A stretch of 64,000 nt of DNA from Siderastrea radians (taxonomy: Eukaryota > Cnidaria > Anthozoa > Scleractinia > Rhizangiidae), in NCBI GenBank assembly GCA_964017195.1, contig OZ024898.1, positions 13,384,557 to 13,448,556 on the forward strand, written 5' to 3'. This document shows positions 42,830-53,123 of the stretch, one piece after another; the first letter of the stretch is position 1, and every line of letters starts with the position of its first letter. Under the pieces are notes generated by a model that saw only the letters and a program-made list of their open reading frames with translations, was not told the origin of the DNA and did not search any database. The position numbers were made by a program, and so were the translations under genes.

Positions 42830-43761
42830 GATGCAAATCTTTGCATACCAAGGTTATCCCAAATTTGGGGTTTTAATGCTTGGTTCTTAGCATTTCTAGC
42901 AGTAGATTTACCAACAGATTCCCATTGAGTTAGTCACTTATCAAGTTAAATCAATTTGGGATTTCTGACATTTTTTCAACATCAACATTACCAAGCATTT
43001 CCCACTTTAAAACCAAATTTGGGATTTTGATTTAGCACTTGATTTGTGTTTACCAAGATTTAACCAATCCAATGAAATATTAAAATTTGGAAGTTAAATT
43101 TGAACTCTGCATCCCAAGTTCATCCCAAGTTTGGGATTTTAATCTTTGTTGCTAACCACTTTAACAGTAGTTTGCCCAACATTTTCCCAACGGAATTAGT
43201 AATTACCCAAGATTTCATTAAACTGGGAATTTGGATGTTTTTACAACAACTCCAACACCATTATTTTACCAATTTAAAACTCTGCATACCACGTTCATCC
43301 CAAGTTTGGGATTTAAATCCTTGCTGCTAAGCATTTTAGCATTAGTTTTCCAAAATTTTCCCAAAATTTTCCCAACTGAATTAGTTACGTCTAAAGATTT
43401 AATCAAACTGGAACTTTGGAACTTTTTAACAACACCAATACCAAAGTTTTTCCAAATTAAAACTTGGCATACCAAGTTCATCCCAAATTTGGGATTTTGG
43501 CATTTTTTGCTCAGTACTTTTTACCAATACATTGCCAATGAAATACCAAATTTGGGACTTTGCTTTTGCACTTGATCCCTGTTTACCAAGAATTAACCAA
43601 TTTACAAAAACAATAAACTTGGGAAGATACTTTTACCAATATGTATATGTGTGATTCTCAGTTGTAGTTTTTCCCAGTGTTGGTATGTTATTGGTAAATT
43701 ATTGGTAATCTTAAGATACCATGTGTTTACCAATCTTGGGAATTGGGGATTTTTTCCTGTG
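42830..43761 (-). repeat. Right subterminal repeat array of the CACTA element
   Basis: Three to four imperfect copies of a unit of roughly 190-200 bp. Each copy contains TTCATCCCAARTTTGGGATT, TTTTAGCANTAGTTT, TTTTCCCAACTGAATTAG and TTACCAATTTAAAACT-like blocks. The array ends with the inverted terminus. Confidence 0.8.
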
Positions 43762-43809
43762 GGAGTCCACATGAATTCGTTAAGACAGTACTGTTTGTAT
43801 CACAGTTAG
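43762..43809 (+). pseudogene. SGNH hydrolase, 3' part after the CACTA insertion
   Basis: GGAGTCCACATG continues the DG-VHMN motif begun at 33145-33153 (Y-S-S-D-G, then V-H-M-N-S), then LRQYCLYHS and a stop. The histidine of the DxxH catalytic pair is here, and the aspartate is on the far side of the transposon. Confidence 0.75.
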
Positions 43810-44778
43810 CGGGGCGCCATGTTGAAAGCTTTACGTATGCTTCCTTCCTTCCCACCCTCACTGTAAGACTTCTTGCTTTACTCCTGTTTGTTTGTTATGC
43901 TGCATGCTTGATATAGTTGTTATTAGTTTTTTATGTTACTGGCTTATATAATAACACCAACGGACTTAATTTCCTTGGTTGGCTTGTTTTGTTTCTTATT
44001 ATTTTGACGAGGGCACGTTCCTGAGTTCATATTTTTATGTTTTTTCCTGAGAGAGGTTCCTCAGTTTGTATTTTTCTGAGACATTTTATTGTTATGAGGC
44101 ATGTTCCTCAGTTTATATTTTTATGAGACATGCTCCTCAGTTGTATTGTGAGGCAGGTCCCTCAGCTTATAGTTTTTATTGAGACATGCTCCTCAGTTCT
44201 GTTGTTATGAGGCATGTTACTCAGTTTATATTTTTATGAGACCTGTTCCTCAGTTTTATTGTTGCGAGGCACGTTCCTCAGTTTATAATTTTTGAGACAT
44301 GCTCCTCAGTTCTGATGTTGTGAGGCATGTTACTCAGTTTATATTTTTATGAGATCTGTTCCTCAGTTATTGTTGTAAGGCATGTTCCTCTTGTTAAGTT
44401 TTTGTTGAGGCACACACGGGACTTGCTGCTGCGGCAACCATGTGTTAGCCATGCTTGCCCAGCCTCGTAGCTTGAGTTTTTGTTCTTTGGGATTGTTCAT
44501 GTTTACCATTTGTTTATTTGTTTGGGTAGTGTATGTTTATTATCCCGAGGCTTTGTTCCTTGGGATATTGTATTGTCTCTCAGGTCATGTCTTGGTTGTG
44601 AATTATTTTTTCTCCTTCTGAGTGACACACAGAATTTACTACGGTGGTAACTATTTGTTAGCCATGCTTGTCCTGCCTTGTTTGTCTATTTTATTGTGAG
44701 CACCTACTGTATTTGCATGTGCTCTGTTACATGTAATCCTCAGTCCGGATACCTGCTTTTGTTTATGTTCAGTTTCAG
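43810..44778 (+). repeat. Imperfect tandem repeats between hydrolase and Gag
   Basis: From about 44040 to 44400 a unit of roughly 55-65 bp recurs (GAGGCATGTTCCTCAGTTTA, TATTTTTATGAGACMTG). From about 44405 to 44690 a longer unit repeats twice (TTGTTAGCCATGCTTGYCC at about 44443 and 44657). It is probably the non-coding repeat or regulatory part of the retroelement. Confidence 0.6.
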
Positions 44779-45841
44779 ATGCCTCCCAGACGGTCCACCC
44801 GTAACAAGGGGCCTTCGTCTCAGGCTCTTGAGGCCTTAGCCACAACCCCTCAGAGACGACGCAGGGGGGTAAGTTCCCAAGATGAGCCGGTTGCTGCAAC
44901 TGCTGACCAACTGCTTAACCAGAGGTGTCCATCCCTTCGTTTGATTTGCCGCCTCAAGTTGTATCTGATATAGTGGCCCAAGTTACTGCCAAGGTGACAC
45001 GGCTGGTGCAGCCCCTCTTGGCCTCAGTTCACGTGCAAGCACCACCACAGCTTATGTCCCAGGTCCCAGCACCACAGGTGCAGCAGATATAGCCATCTCA
45101 GGATGTTCAGCCGACAAGGGAGGTTCCCATAACAGACTGATTCCCAAGCTCAAGCTTCAATCCAGCCCGCTCTCCAAGCAACTCACAGAGCCCTGGCAGG
45201 TGAGCTCTTACGGACAGATTTACAGCGCCCCAAAGACTTATTTTCCTCAGTCAATTTGCCAGTGCACGCCCATGTGTCAAACAAAACAAAATCCAAAAGG
45301 AGTTCATAGACTTCGAGTCCCTTTTCGTCAACCCAACCTTGGATGGGCGTTATCAACTCACCATCCAGAACTCGGGTGAGGGTATCGGACCCGCCTTGTC
45401 TTTGGAGCTGGTTAACAAAGCTAAGAAGATGAATTGTATTGATACTTGGCTTCAGGCCTTTCATGTCTTTGTTGGCATTTATGCTAGTAGATATCCCCAA
45501 GAAGCCCCTGGGTTGATGAAATATGGGGCCACGGTTCAAGACCTAGCTAAAAGGGGTCATAACTGGAGATTTTATGATGAAAATTTTAGGTACCTAAGGC
45601 AAACTCAAGCATCATCCCTCCCTTGGGAAAGCATTCACTGGGAGCTCTGGTTCCGCTCCCAGAATGACCCCAGTACTCAGAGAACTCCCCCTGCGGGGGT
45701 TCTAGGAAGCCCTTTTCCCCACTACGGGTCCCAACGGGTTATTGTTTTAAATTCCATAAGGGTGCGGATTGCTCAGGATGCGTTTTTAAGCATTCATGTT
45801 TTAAATATGAGGGCTCCCACACCCAAGCATGCAGTGATTTC
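44779..45841 (+). pseudogene. Gag-like protein of a YR-type (DIRS/Ngaro) retroelement
   Basis: It starts MPPRRSTRNKGPSSQALEAL; the frame changes near 44925 and again near 45290-45340. The capsid-like core is GRYQLTIQNSGEGIGPALSL, DTWLQAFHVFVGIYASRYPQ and RGHNWRFYDENFRYLRQTQ, then SIHWELWF. After another shift near 45730, a cysteine/histidine knuckle is readable (CFKFHKGADCSGCVFKHSC, then FKYEGSHTQAC). This is the Gag layout of tyrosine-recombinase retroelements. The gene stops at the start of foldback element 3, and the RT, RNase H and recombinase are missing. Confidence 0.7.
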
Positions 45842-48096
45842 TAACTTTTCGTCAATCAGTTACCATGGTAACATAACTTATAATAAAAGTGTTCGCTATA
45901 AATTGAATGAAACTTCTGAGAAAACATGGGGAAGGAAACACTAACCCCTTGCCAGCGTATACTAATGTTTGGATAACCTGTGCACATTGAAACTATTACG
46001 CTACAAACATGAAATGTACTGAGGTATAGAAGAGGAAACTGGTCATTGTACAAATCAAACCTATTATGTAACAAACACGCTCAATGAAGAAAAATTAAAC
46101 TAGCCGTGAAATCTTGTGCCTTTCGTAACTTTAACAGGTGAAAATAAATAATAAATACAAGTAAAATTAATCGCTGGATTGTGCTGTCTTGTTCACATGT
46201 TACAGTACGATGCTAGTGAGAAAAAACTATGACACAAAAGAAGGATGTAATGCTCGCCTACTTTGCTATGATGATAGTGGAGAAACATAGGAAAAATCGT
46301 TCAATATTTGTCAATGTAGTCGCTCTGTACCGTGCGGGGTTACGGGGCTACCACGGTACGCTGCTATTACTTGTTGCTCTTACTGTGTGGGGTACGGCGC
46401 TACCACGCTACGCTGCTATTATTTCCTACGTCACTGTATAAGTCGATCGTTCCTTGTGGGGGTACAGGGCTACGACGGTACGCTGTTCCTTCATTACTTA
46501 ATTGATTGTAAATAATTTGTCATAAATTTCTAAAGTGGTTTTTAGAGATGTTCTGGATGAAATCGCAATACAAAGCTACTATACCCATACGAAATAGATT
46601 ACGTTCACGCAGTGCTGCTTCAGCGGCTAAAAATGATTGCAGTGAGCACAACGGAAAGGTTGCACAAACGCTTTTTTCATTGCGCTGCAGCAGTGACAAA
46701 AAATGAATGCATGAGTGCAGTCTTCTCAGCTTTTCTCCATATGTTAATTTGTTTGTACAACATTTGTCTTATCTTCTCAGCGTTTCTCCATACGTTAGCT
46801 CGTTTGTACAGTATTTGTCTTATCTTCTCAACGTTTCTCCGTACGTTAGTTCGTTTGTACAGGATTTGTTTTATCTTCTCAACGTTTCTCCATACGTTAG
46901 CTCGTTTGTACAGTACTTGTCTTATCTTCTCAACGTTTCTCCGTACGTTAGTTCGTTTGTACAGTGTTTGTCTTATCTTCTCAGCGTTTCTCCGTACGTT
47001 AGTTCGTTTGTACAGTGTTTGTCTTATCTTCTCAGCGTTTCTCCGTATGTTAGTTCATTTGTACAGTGTTTGTCTTATCGTTTCTCTGTACATTATAGTG
47101 ATGCACTGCTAATCTACCATAAAGCTTCATGTTGCTATTTTATAGTAGCTCTCTTGCAGCGTTCCAGCAGCTTTCAATCTCGCTTCTGCCTCACTCATGC
47201 AGTCATTTTTTGTCACTGCTGCAGCGCAATGAAAAAAGCGTTTGTGCAACCTTTCCGTTGTGCTCACTGCAGTCATTGATAGGCGCTAAAACAGCACTGC
47301 GTGAACGTAATCTGTTTCGTACGAGTATAGTAGCTTCAGTATTGCGATTTCATCCAGAACATCTCTAAAAACCACTTTAAGAATTTATGACAAAGTATTT
47401 ACAACCAATTAAGCAATGAAGGAACAGCGTACCGTCGTAGCCCTGTACCCCCACAAGGAACGATCGACTTATGCAGTGACGTAGGAAATAATAGCAGCGT
47501 AGTGTGGTAGCACCGTACCCCCACACAGTAAGTACAACAAGTTATAGCAGCGTACCGTGGTAGCCCCGTAACCCCACACGGTACAGAGCGACTACGTCGA
47601 CAAATATTGAACGACATGTCCTGTTCCTCCACTAGCATCATAGCAAAGTAGGCGAGCATTGCATCCTTCTTTTATCTCATAGTTTTTTTCTCATTAGCAT
47701 CGTACCGTATCCTGCGAAGAACAGAGCAGAATCCGGCGATTAATTTTGCTTGTATTTATTATTTATTTTCACCAGTTAAAGCTACAAAAGGCACAAGATT
47801 TCACAGCTAGTTTAATTTTTCTTCATTGAGCGTGTTTGTAACGTAAGTTTTGATTTTTATAATGACCAGTTTCCTCTTCTATACCTCAGTACATCTCCGT
47901 ACACTGATCATGTTTGTAGCGTAATAGTTTCAATGTGCACGTTATCCAAACGTTAGCATACATTGGCAAGGTGTTAGTGTTACCTTCCCCACGTTTTCTC
48001 AGAAGTTTCATTCAATTTATAGCGAACACTTTCATTATAAGTTATGTTACCATGGTAACTGAGTGACGAAAAGTTATAGAAATCACTGCATGCTTG
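45824..48096. mobile_element. Foldback element 3 (2.3 kb, long arms and tandem-repeat core)
   Basis: Left arm about 45824-46718 is repeated inverted at about 47191-48096, with scattered substitutions and small indels (about 5-10 per cent by eye). The centre (46717-47095) is a 51-bp tandem array. The arms contain imperfect repeats of GGGGTACGGNGCTACCACGG, giving local secondary structure. The outermost 18-19 bp of inverted match (CAAGCATGCAGTGATTTC) coincide with the Gag zinc-knuckle codons on the left, so the true left boundary is uncertain. I found no direct target duplication and no transposase. Confidence 0.8.
46717..47095 (+). repeat. 51-bp tandem repeat array (about 7 copies)
   Basis: The unit CTTATCTTCTCAACGTTTCT, then CCGTACGTTAGTTCGTTTGT and ACAGTRTTTGT, is 51 bp (17 codons) and recurs about seven times with few changes. 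Because 51 is divisible by three, two plus frames stay open and mimic repeat proteins of 166 and 190 residues. Confidence 0.85.
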
Positions 48097-48476
48097 AGTG
48101 ATGAGTATGTATAAGGCAAGAGTAGCAGCGTACCGCGGTACGTTCAATGATACGGTTTGAAGTGCATCCGATTTTTCAACAGGTATATTATTTGAACTTC
48201 AAAACAGTTTTCTCCTATAAGATGTCTTTTCTGTATTAATTGCAAAATTTCGAAACGATAATTTCTTGCCGAAAGCTCACAAGCCTGTTGAGTTTGAGTC
48301 ACCCAACAAAATGTCACGCACCTGATCTTACCTGACCTCGGGTTAGACCTTGGAGGGGAAAAAATGCACAGGAAACGACAACAATAACAACAACAACAAC
48401 AACAACAACAACAAAAGAACAAGCAAGCAAAAAACAAACGTGAGAACTTTGAAAACCTGTGGACCCAAGGACCGAT
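48097..48476. repeat. Unassigned stretch with (AAC)n microsatellite
   Basis: A CAA/AAC trinucleotide run lies at about 48378-48414. The segment 48128-48150 (CAGCGTACCGCGGTACG) resembles motifs inside foldback element 3. No gene. Confidence 0.6.
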
Positions 48477-48928
48477 TACCGTAAACTGCTGCTTATAACC
48501 GCTGGGCTTATACAACTTTGTAAGGGCTTTTGGGTGGGCTTATAAACGGAGAAGCTTATATCCGGGGGGGCTTATAAGTTTCGAAATGAGCCACAGCAGT
48601 GTTGATCAAAAGACGTTTGCAATTTAACAGTTTTTAATTAACCTTTGAAACGTCATAATAAATCTAATTCATTTCAATTTTAACAACAAAATCAAAACTG
48701 TAACAACAGGAACATAACCGGAATGTAACAAAACAGAAACTCAGAGTCCATCTTCGCAGTGTTTTTTGAGAGTGCTTACTATTAAAGAAACAGGGAAAAC
48801 TAGAAGGGGACTTATATCCGGGGGAGCTTATAACCGGATGTATTTTTTTGTTTACAGGTAGATGGGCCTATAACTGGGGGGACTTGTAAGCGGGGGGGGG
48901 GGGGGCTTATAAGCGGCACTTTATGGTA
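48477..48928. mobile_element. MITE-like element with GGGGGGCTTATAAG repeats
   Basis: Ends are inverted: TACCGTAAACTGCTGCTTAT on the left, and TACCATAAAGTGCCGCTTAT from the right end reverse-complemented. Subterminal blocks repeat GGGGCTTATAA variants, and a G run lies at about 48892-48905. Non-coding. The target duplication is not clear. Confidence 0.6.
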
Positions 48929-49299
48929 TTTACGTATTTATCAGTATCATTAGATGCAGTGAAGCCTTGCCAAGACCTTGCCTGTTACTAGGGCTTTGAA
49001 AAAGAAATTATTATTAGGTCTTTATGTATTGGTCTTCAAAAATTGGTCAAGACAGGAGTAAGAATGTAAAAATGTATGTTGAGTTTATTCACGCCCAAAC
49101 CAGGGGTGTGGCCAGGGGTGCCGGAACCGTCCTTTTCGTTTTTTATAAGCTTGTGAAACCATTTTATGGCAAACATAGCAGATAACACTTTTATACATGA
49201 AACTCAAAATTAAGTTGAGTTTGAAACTCAACTCATGTTGAAACTCATCATGACAAGGAGTCCTAATGTTCAGGGCTCTTTGTCGCTTGCCGCCTGATC

Positions 49300-49400
49300 T
49301 TCTGAGCAGTGCAGGTGACGAAGGTGAAGACCATCCTTCTGACGCATGGCTAATGCTCGAAACGTCAGCTTTCAATCTCTTCACGGTGGCTTAATTTACC
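49300..49400 (+). ncRNA. Degenerate hammerhead-like core, Penelope-type 3' repeat remnant
   Basis: At 49339-49369 the string CTGACGCATGGCTAATGCTC, then GAAACGTCAGC, follows the layout of a minimal hammerhead ribozyme: CTGANGA, short stem, CGAAAC, GTC. Penelope-like elements carry such ribozymes in their terminal repeats. Here the conserved A after CTGACG is C, so self-cleavage is unlikely. It is a remnant only. Confidence 0.4.
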
Positions 49401-51785
49401 TTATCAACTCAGTTGATAAATACAAAGTTTTGTGTTTCGCTTCCCCACCGATGCAGCACCACAGTTTCTCTAGAAACTAACCCCCTTGTTTGCCAGATGA
49501 CAGTTGGCTGTGCGATATTTCTCCGCCTTCTCGCGGTTGAGAAGAACGAGCTTGGTTTCGCTTAGAGCACTGCTATGGACGGTAGACCATCTGATGACAG
49601 GGCCTTAGATTTCATACCCGGACGGATTCCTTCTTTAGAAAACTGTATATTCGAGAGCATGCTCACACCATTGATCTTCCAAGTGGCCACTAAAGGGCTT
49701 GCAATGGACGCGCACTGGGTGACACTTAAGGACATCTGCCATCACAGCGAGGAATGCACGAAAGTGGGTATGAGAAAAAAGTGTACTTACCAGAGCCCAC
49801 TGGAAGGAAGACACTGATGTGTTGCAAAATAGCTTTGGACTCCGACTTGCCAAATTACACGGTCTGCTTTTCTCACTTTCCTGTTCAAGGCATACTTAGA
49901 CAGCCCTGGTAGAACTCAACATGACCAACGTCGATTAGTTCCCTCTGTGCTATTCCCAGACAAGAGCGATGGGCTGGGCAAATGGTCCATGTTTAGAATA
50001 CTAATTAGAATACTATTGCACGTGCTAAAAGAAAACCAACGAAGCTCAACTTCTGAGTGGATATCGCTGATTCCAACACTGCAAGTGTGACCCGAAAAGT
50101 CTTCTTTTGCAACTGGAACAGCAACTGCTCGTTCATATCGCATGTAAGAGGCGCAAACGCCTGCAACTGGTTTCTGAAAAGAATAAGTGACCTCTATTTG
50201 CAGCCAAGGGAGATTATGGTTTGATTGGCTATTGTAGTCGGTGACAGGGGTCCTGACTGCGAGAAATCCAAGAACCCTGTCCTTTTACAATGGTGATATA
50301 TAGAGTAAGCGCTCTACAACTACTCTGTCAGTTAAATCTGGCGTTTTCCTTTTTTTTGTTTCTTTTTTGTTTTAACATTTACTCAAAGCCGATCTGCACT
50401 TAAGACATTTTGTCTAGTTTCCAATAATGTTGCACCTGAAATTCTCACACGCCTGATTTCCAACAAGAAAATTATTTCCGCAAATGGCAGCTTCTCGAGG
50501 TGCCTTCTTCGACGCAACACTGATGGATTGCAAATAATGTTGAAATCCTTCACTGTGGAATTAATTAGGTTGTGGGAAGAATATCCTAAAATGCATTCAC
50601 GCTAGGGAATATTCGCGTCTTGAAAAGTCGAACTCTGCAGTAAGATATAAAAAAATAGATCAATGTTTCCTATTATCGACTATCAGAAGCTAATACTTTC
50701 TGCTTCTAGTGAACACATGAAAATTTTTTTCCTCTCACCAGAGCATCACAAAATGTACATCAATGTCATCTGCAACTTGTTTTGTACAGGTCAGAATTGT
50801 GTGGTGAATAGTCCCGTCATATGTAGTATCACTCTATTTTACTAGTTGAAAGAAATTTCAGGCATAACTTCGGCGGTGTAACATGACACCAAACAGAAGG
50901 ACGGAATGTGAGTAAACAAACACAGTTGTAGCCAAGTGCTCCGCATTGAAAACTCTCGATTATAGAGAAAAGTGAACTTAAATTTTCAGGGAACTTGTAA
51001 AAAACAAATGGATGCCTTCTTTGTTAACCTTTGATATGCTTCAGTTTAAATCATGGAAAAAATTCAGCTATCTCTGCGGTTTGTTTTTACGTTGAGGTAG
51101 TCTGCCATCTGGGATGAAAACGGGAAACGATCATTCTGGTCGAGTTGCTGAAACAAACGCCATCACTATTTATATCGCCTTCTATCTTGTACAATTTTTT
51201 TCATAGCTTAAGTTATTTCAGACGTCCTAATCTGTCGATTTTTTCCCCATTTTTGCAATCCCGTCACCAAAACCTATCCTGTGACTTGACCAGTACCCGT
51301 TGCGTGACAGACAAATTTAGTTAAATCAGACCATAATAACAGTGCGGTTTCTGAGATGAATGTGGAGATCACTGCAAAGATATTTAGTTTCTTCAGGGAA
51401 TTAACACTAAGAGATTTTAAAAATTCATTTGCCATTCGTCGAGGGATGTGAATGTGATGGCAGAGTCGTTACTCATTAGTTGAAAGTCACTCTGGAGATA
51501 CCAGGAGATAACGGTCGATTCCACACGACAAGATGGCCCTTGGACAGTACACCTAAAACTTGACAAAACCTGGCATTTTCAAAATCCTATTCAAGGTGAG
51601 CAAGATGTAACCTTTATCCTGTACTTTTCATCTAAATACCAAAGGAAACAACAACAAAATTCCAAGTTTTTGGCTATTTGGTCGGAGGCACAAGCCTATT
51701 GTTTGTACTGGTAGGTTAATGTTGTGATTATCGGGATTTTGAGAGCGTTTGTACTCGGCGCTGATAAAAAGCCTGAAACTAATTC
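49401..51785. other. No gene recognised
   Basis: Several short frames, including 49575-49817 (80 codons, plus) and 50663-50845. None has a domain, splice pattern or similarity I can support. Confidence 0.4.
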
Positions 51786-51789
51786 TTAA

Positions 51790-52887
51790 CCCATTACCGC
51801 CCGCGTGTTTTTTGAGGGCGTCGCTAAATTAGCAGTTGGTAATAAACAACCCCATGTGCAGTACGAAGCGACAATTTATAGGCTCGAAAACACAACACTC
51901 ACTTGATCTAGAATAGTTAAAATTTCTCACTTTCGAATAAAATACACCAGCTGTCAATTAAGAATTAGCCAAAAATACTATCTCAAAGTCTAAATTTTGA
52001 AAATTTACGCAAGAGATTACGCATCTTGTCTCACGCGTGAAATCAAACCGCAGCAGAGGATTTGTGTCTGTTTAGGTCAGATTACTATTTTTCGAAATTT
52101 CATGAACGAAGATTCACAGAAGAGGAGACAGTAAGCTTTTCTGAATAATACATTTATTAATACACGCCTTTATTCGTTTCTGAAAACCAAACGCGTTCAA
52201 TTCTTTCTTCGAGGGAAGCTACGCGCAAGCGATTTCGCTCGATGTGCAGGTTATTTTGAAGAGCATTTACTGATGCGAACTGTGCACGTTTTTCAAAACT
52301 TTTACGAAAACTTTAAGAAATACAAAGAATCCTTCAATTAAGAAGTTATCTCGGTAAAAACTTACAATCAAATGTGTAATTTACTCTACCGTAGACTCGT
52401 AGAAGTGCTTGAGCATTTCCCAGAAAGTCCGCAGCTCGAAAAATCTCTTGCGATGGAAGATTGTCCTTCGCTGTGACAAAACGGCAGTTCGTCCTCGAAA
52501 GATGTTTTCTTCGCTCTGAAAGCTCTAAATTCCATCGCTTAACTTGTCGAGTGTTCCTTAGAGCTTCTTCTTTCTATTTTTAACTTTCAAAAGGTAATCC
52601 TTCCTTCTGAGAGTGAGATATTGCCATCTTGAAAATTCACGCGTGAAGAGCACGGCAGCCATTTTGAGTGAAATGTGATCTTCTTGGAGAGTGACAAGAA
52701 GTCTTCCCTTCTAGGACCCCCTCAAGCCTTCAAATATATGCGCAGTAGGTGGATTCTGATTGGTTGAACATTCCCAAAGACAACTAGGACAAAAGGGGAC
52801 CAAAAAAGCCTTTCTAGGGGAGGCTGGGGCCAAAAGCGAACACGTGCAAAATCAAGGCCGGCTCAGGCCGGCACGGACGTTAATGGG
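51790..52887. mobile_element. piggyBac-type MITE, 1098 bp
   Basis: Flanked by TTAA on both sides (51786-51789 and 52888-52891), the piggyBac target. Ends are inverted: CCCATTACCGCCCGCG on the left and CCCATTAACGTCCGTG from the right, matching 13 of 16. There is no coding frame; it is internally AT-rich with CACGCGTGAA-like motifs repeated (about 52032, 52638). It is mobilised, if at all, in trans. Confidence 0.8.
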
Positions 52888-52891
52888 TTAA

Positions 52892-53123
52892 ACCTGATTT
52901 TAAAATGGTATTTCGTCTTTCAAGAATTCTGAATTTCAAGTGATTTGGTGTTTTACCGGCGAGGGAAACTTTCTCTTGAAAAACTGTGCCAAATTGAGAA
53001 TTCAAAGCAAGCAAATTTTAGTGATTTTCAGCAGCTCGCCATGACCTTGAAAATTAATTCACAGATCTAAAACAGGACTCAGTTACTTCATACACACTTC
53101 AAAAGCAAACTTCCACGCTTAAA
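52892..53123. other. No gene recognised
   Basis: No supported feature; it may be the promoter region of the following gene. Confidence 0.3.

Larger units (their letters stand above)
33154..43761 (+). mobile_element. CACTA/EnSpm transposon, 10.6 kb, apparently intact, two divergent genes
   Basis: The left terminus is CACAGGAAAAAATCCCT, and the reverse complement of the right terminus is CACAGGAAAAAATCCCC; 34 of the first 37 positions match by my count. A perfect 3-bp duplication GGA flanks it. Both subterminal regions are filled with TTCCCAA/TTGGTAA repeats. The element encodes a Tnp2-like transposase (plus strand, 38666-42564) and a SAM-domain protein (minus strand, 34534-37784 or 38552). 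All reading frames are open and every splice phase I checked closes, so it may be an autonomous, recently active copy. It interrupts the SGNH hydrolase gene of an older retroelement. Confidence 0.92.

Noticed and set aside
44040..44400. Regular repeats considered as a CRISPR array
   Set aside because: Units are degenerate, spacers are not unique, and the context is a retroelement.
46707..47279. Long plus-strand frames of 166 and 190 codons that look like repeat membrane proteins
   Set aside because: They arise from a 51-bp tandem repeat whose length is a multiple of three, inside a foldback element; there is no start context or conserved domain.
48144..48515. Minus-strand frame with a run of cysteines
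   Set aside because: The run is a translated (AAC)n microsatellite.
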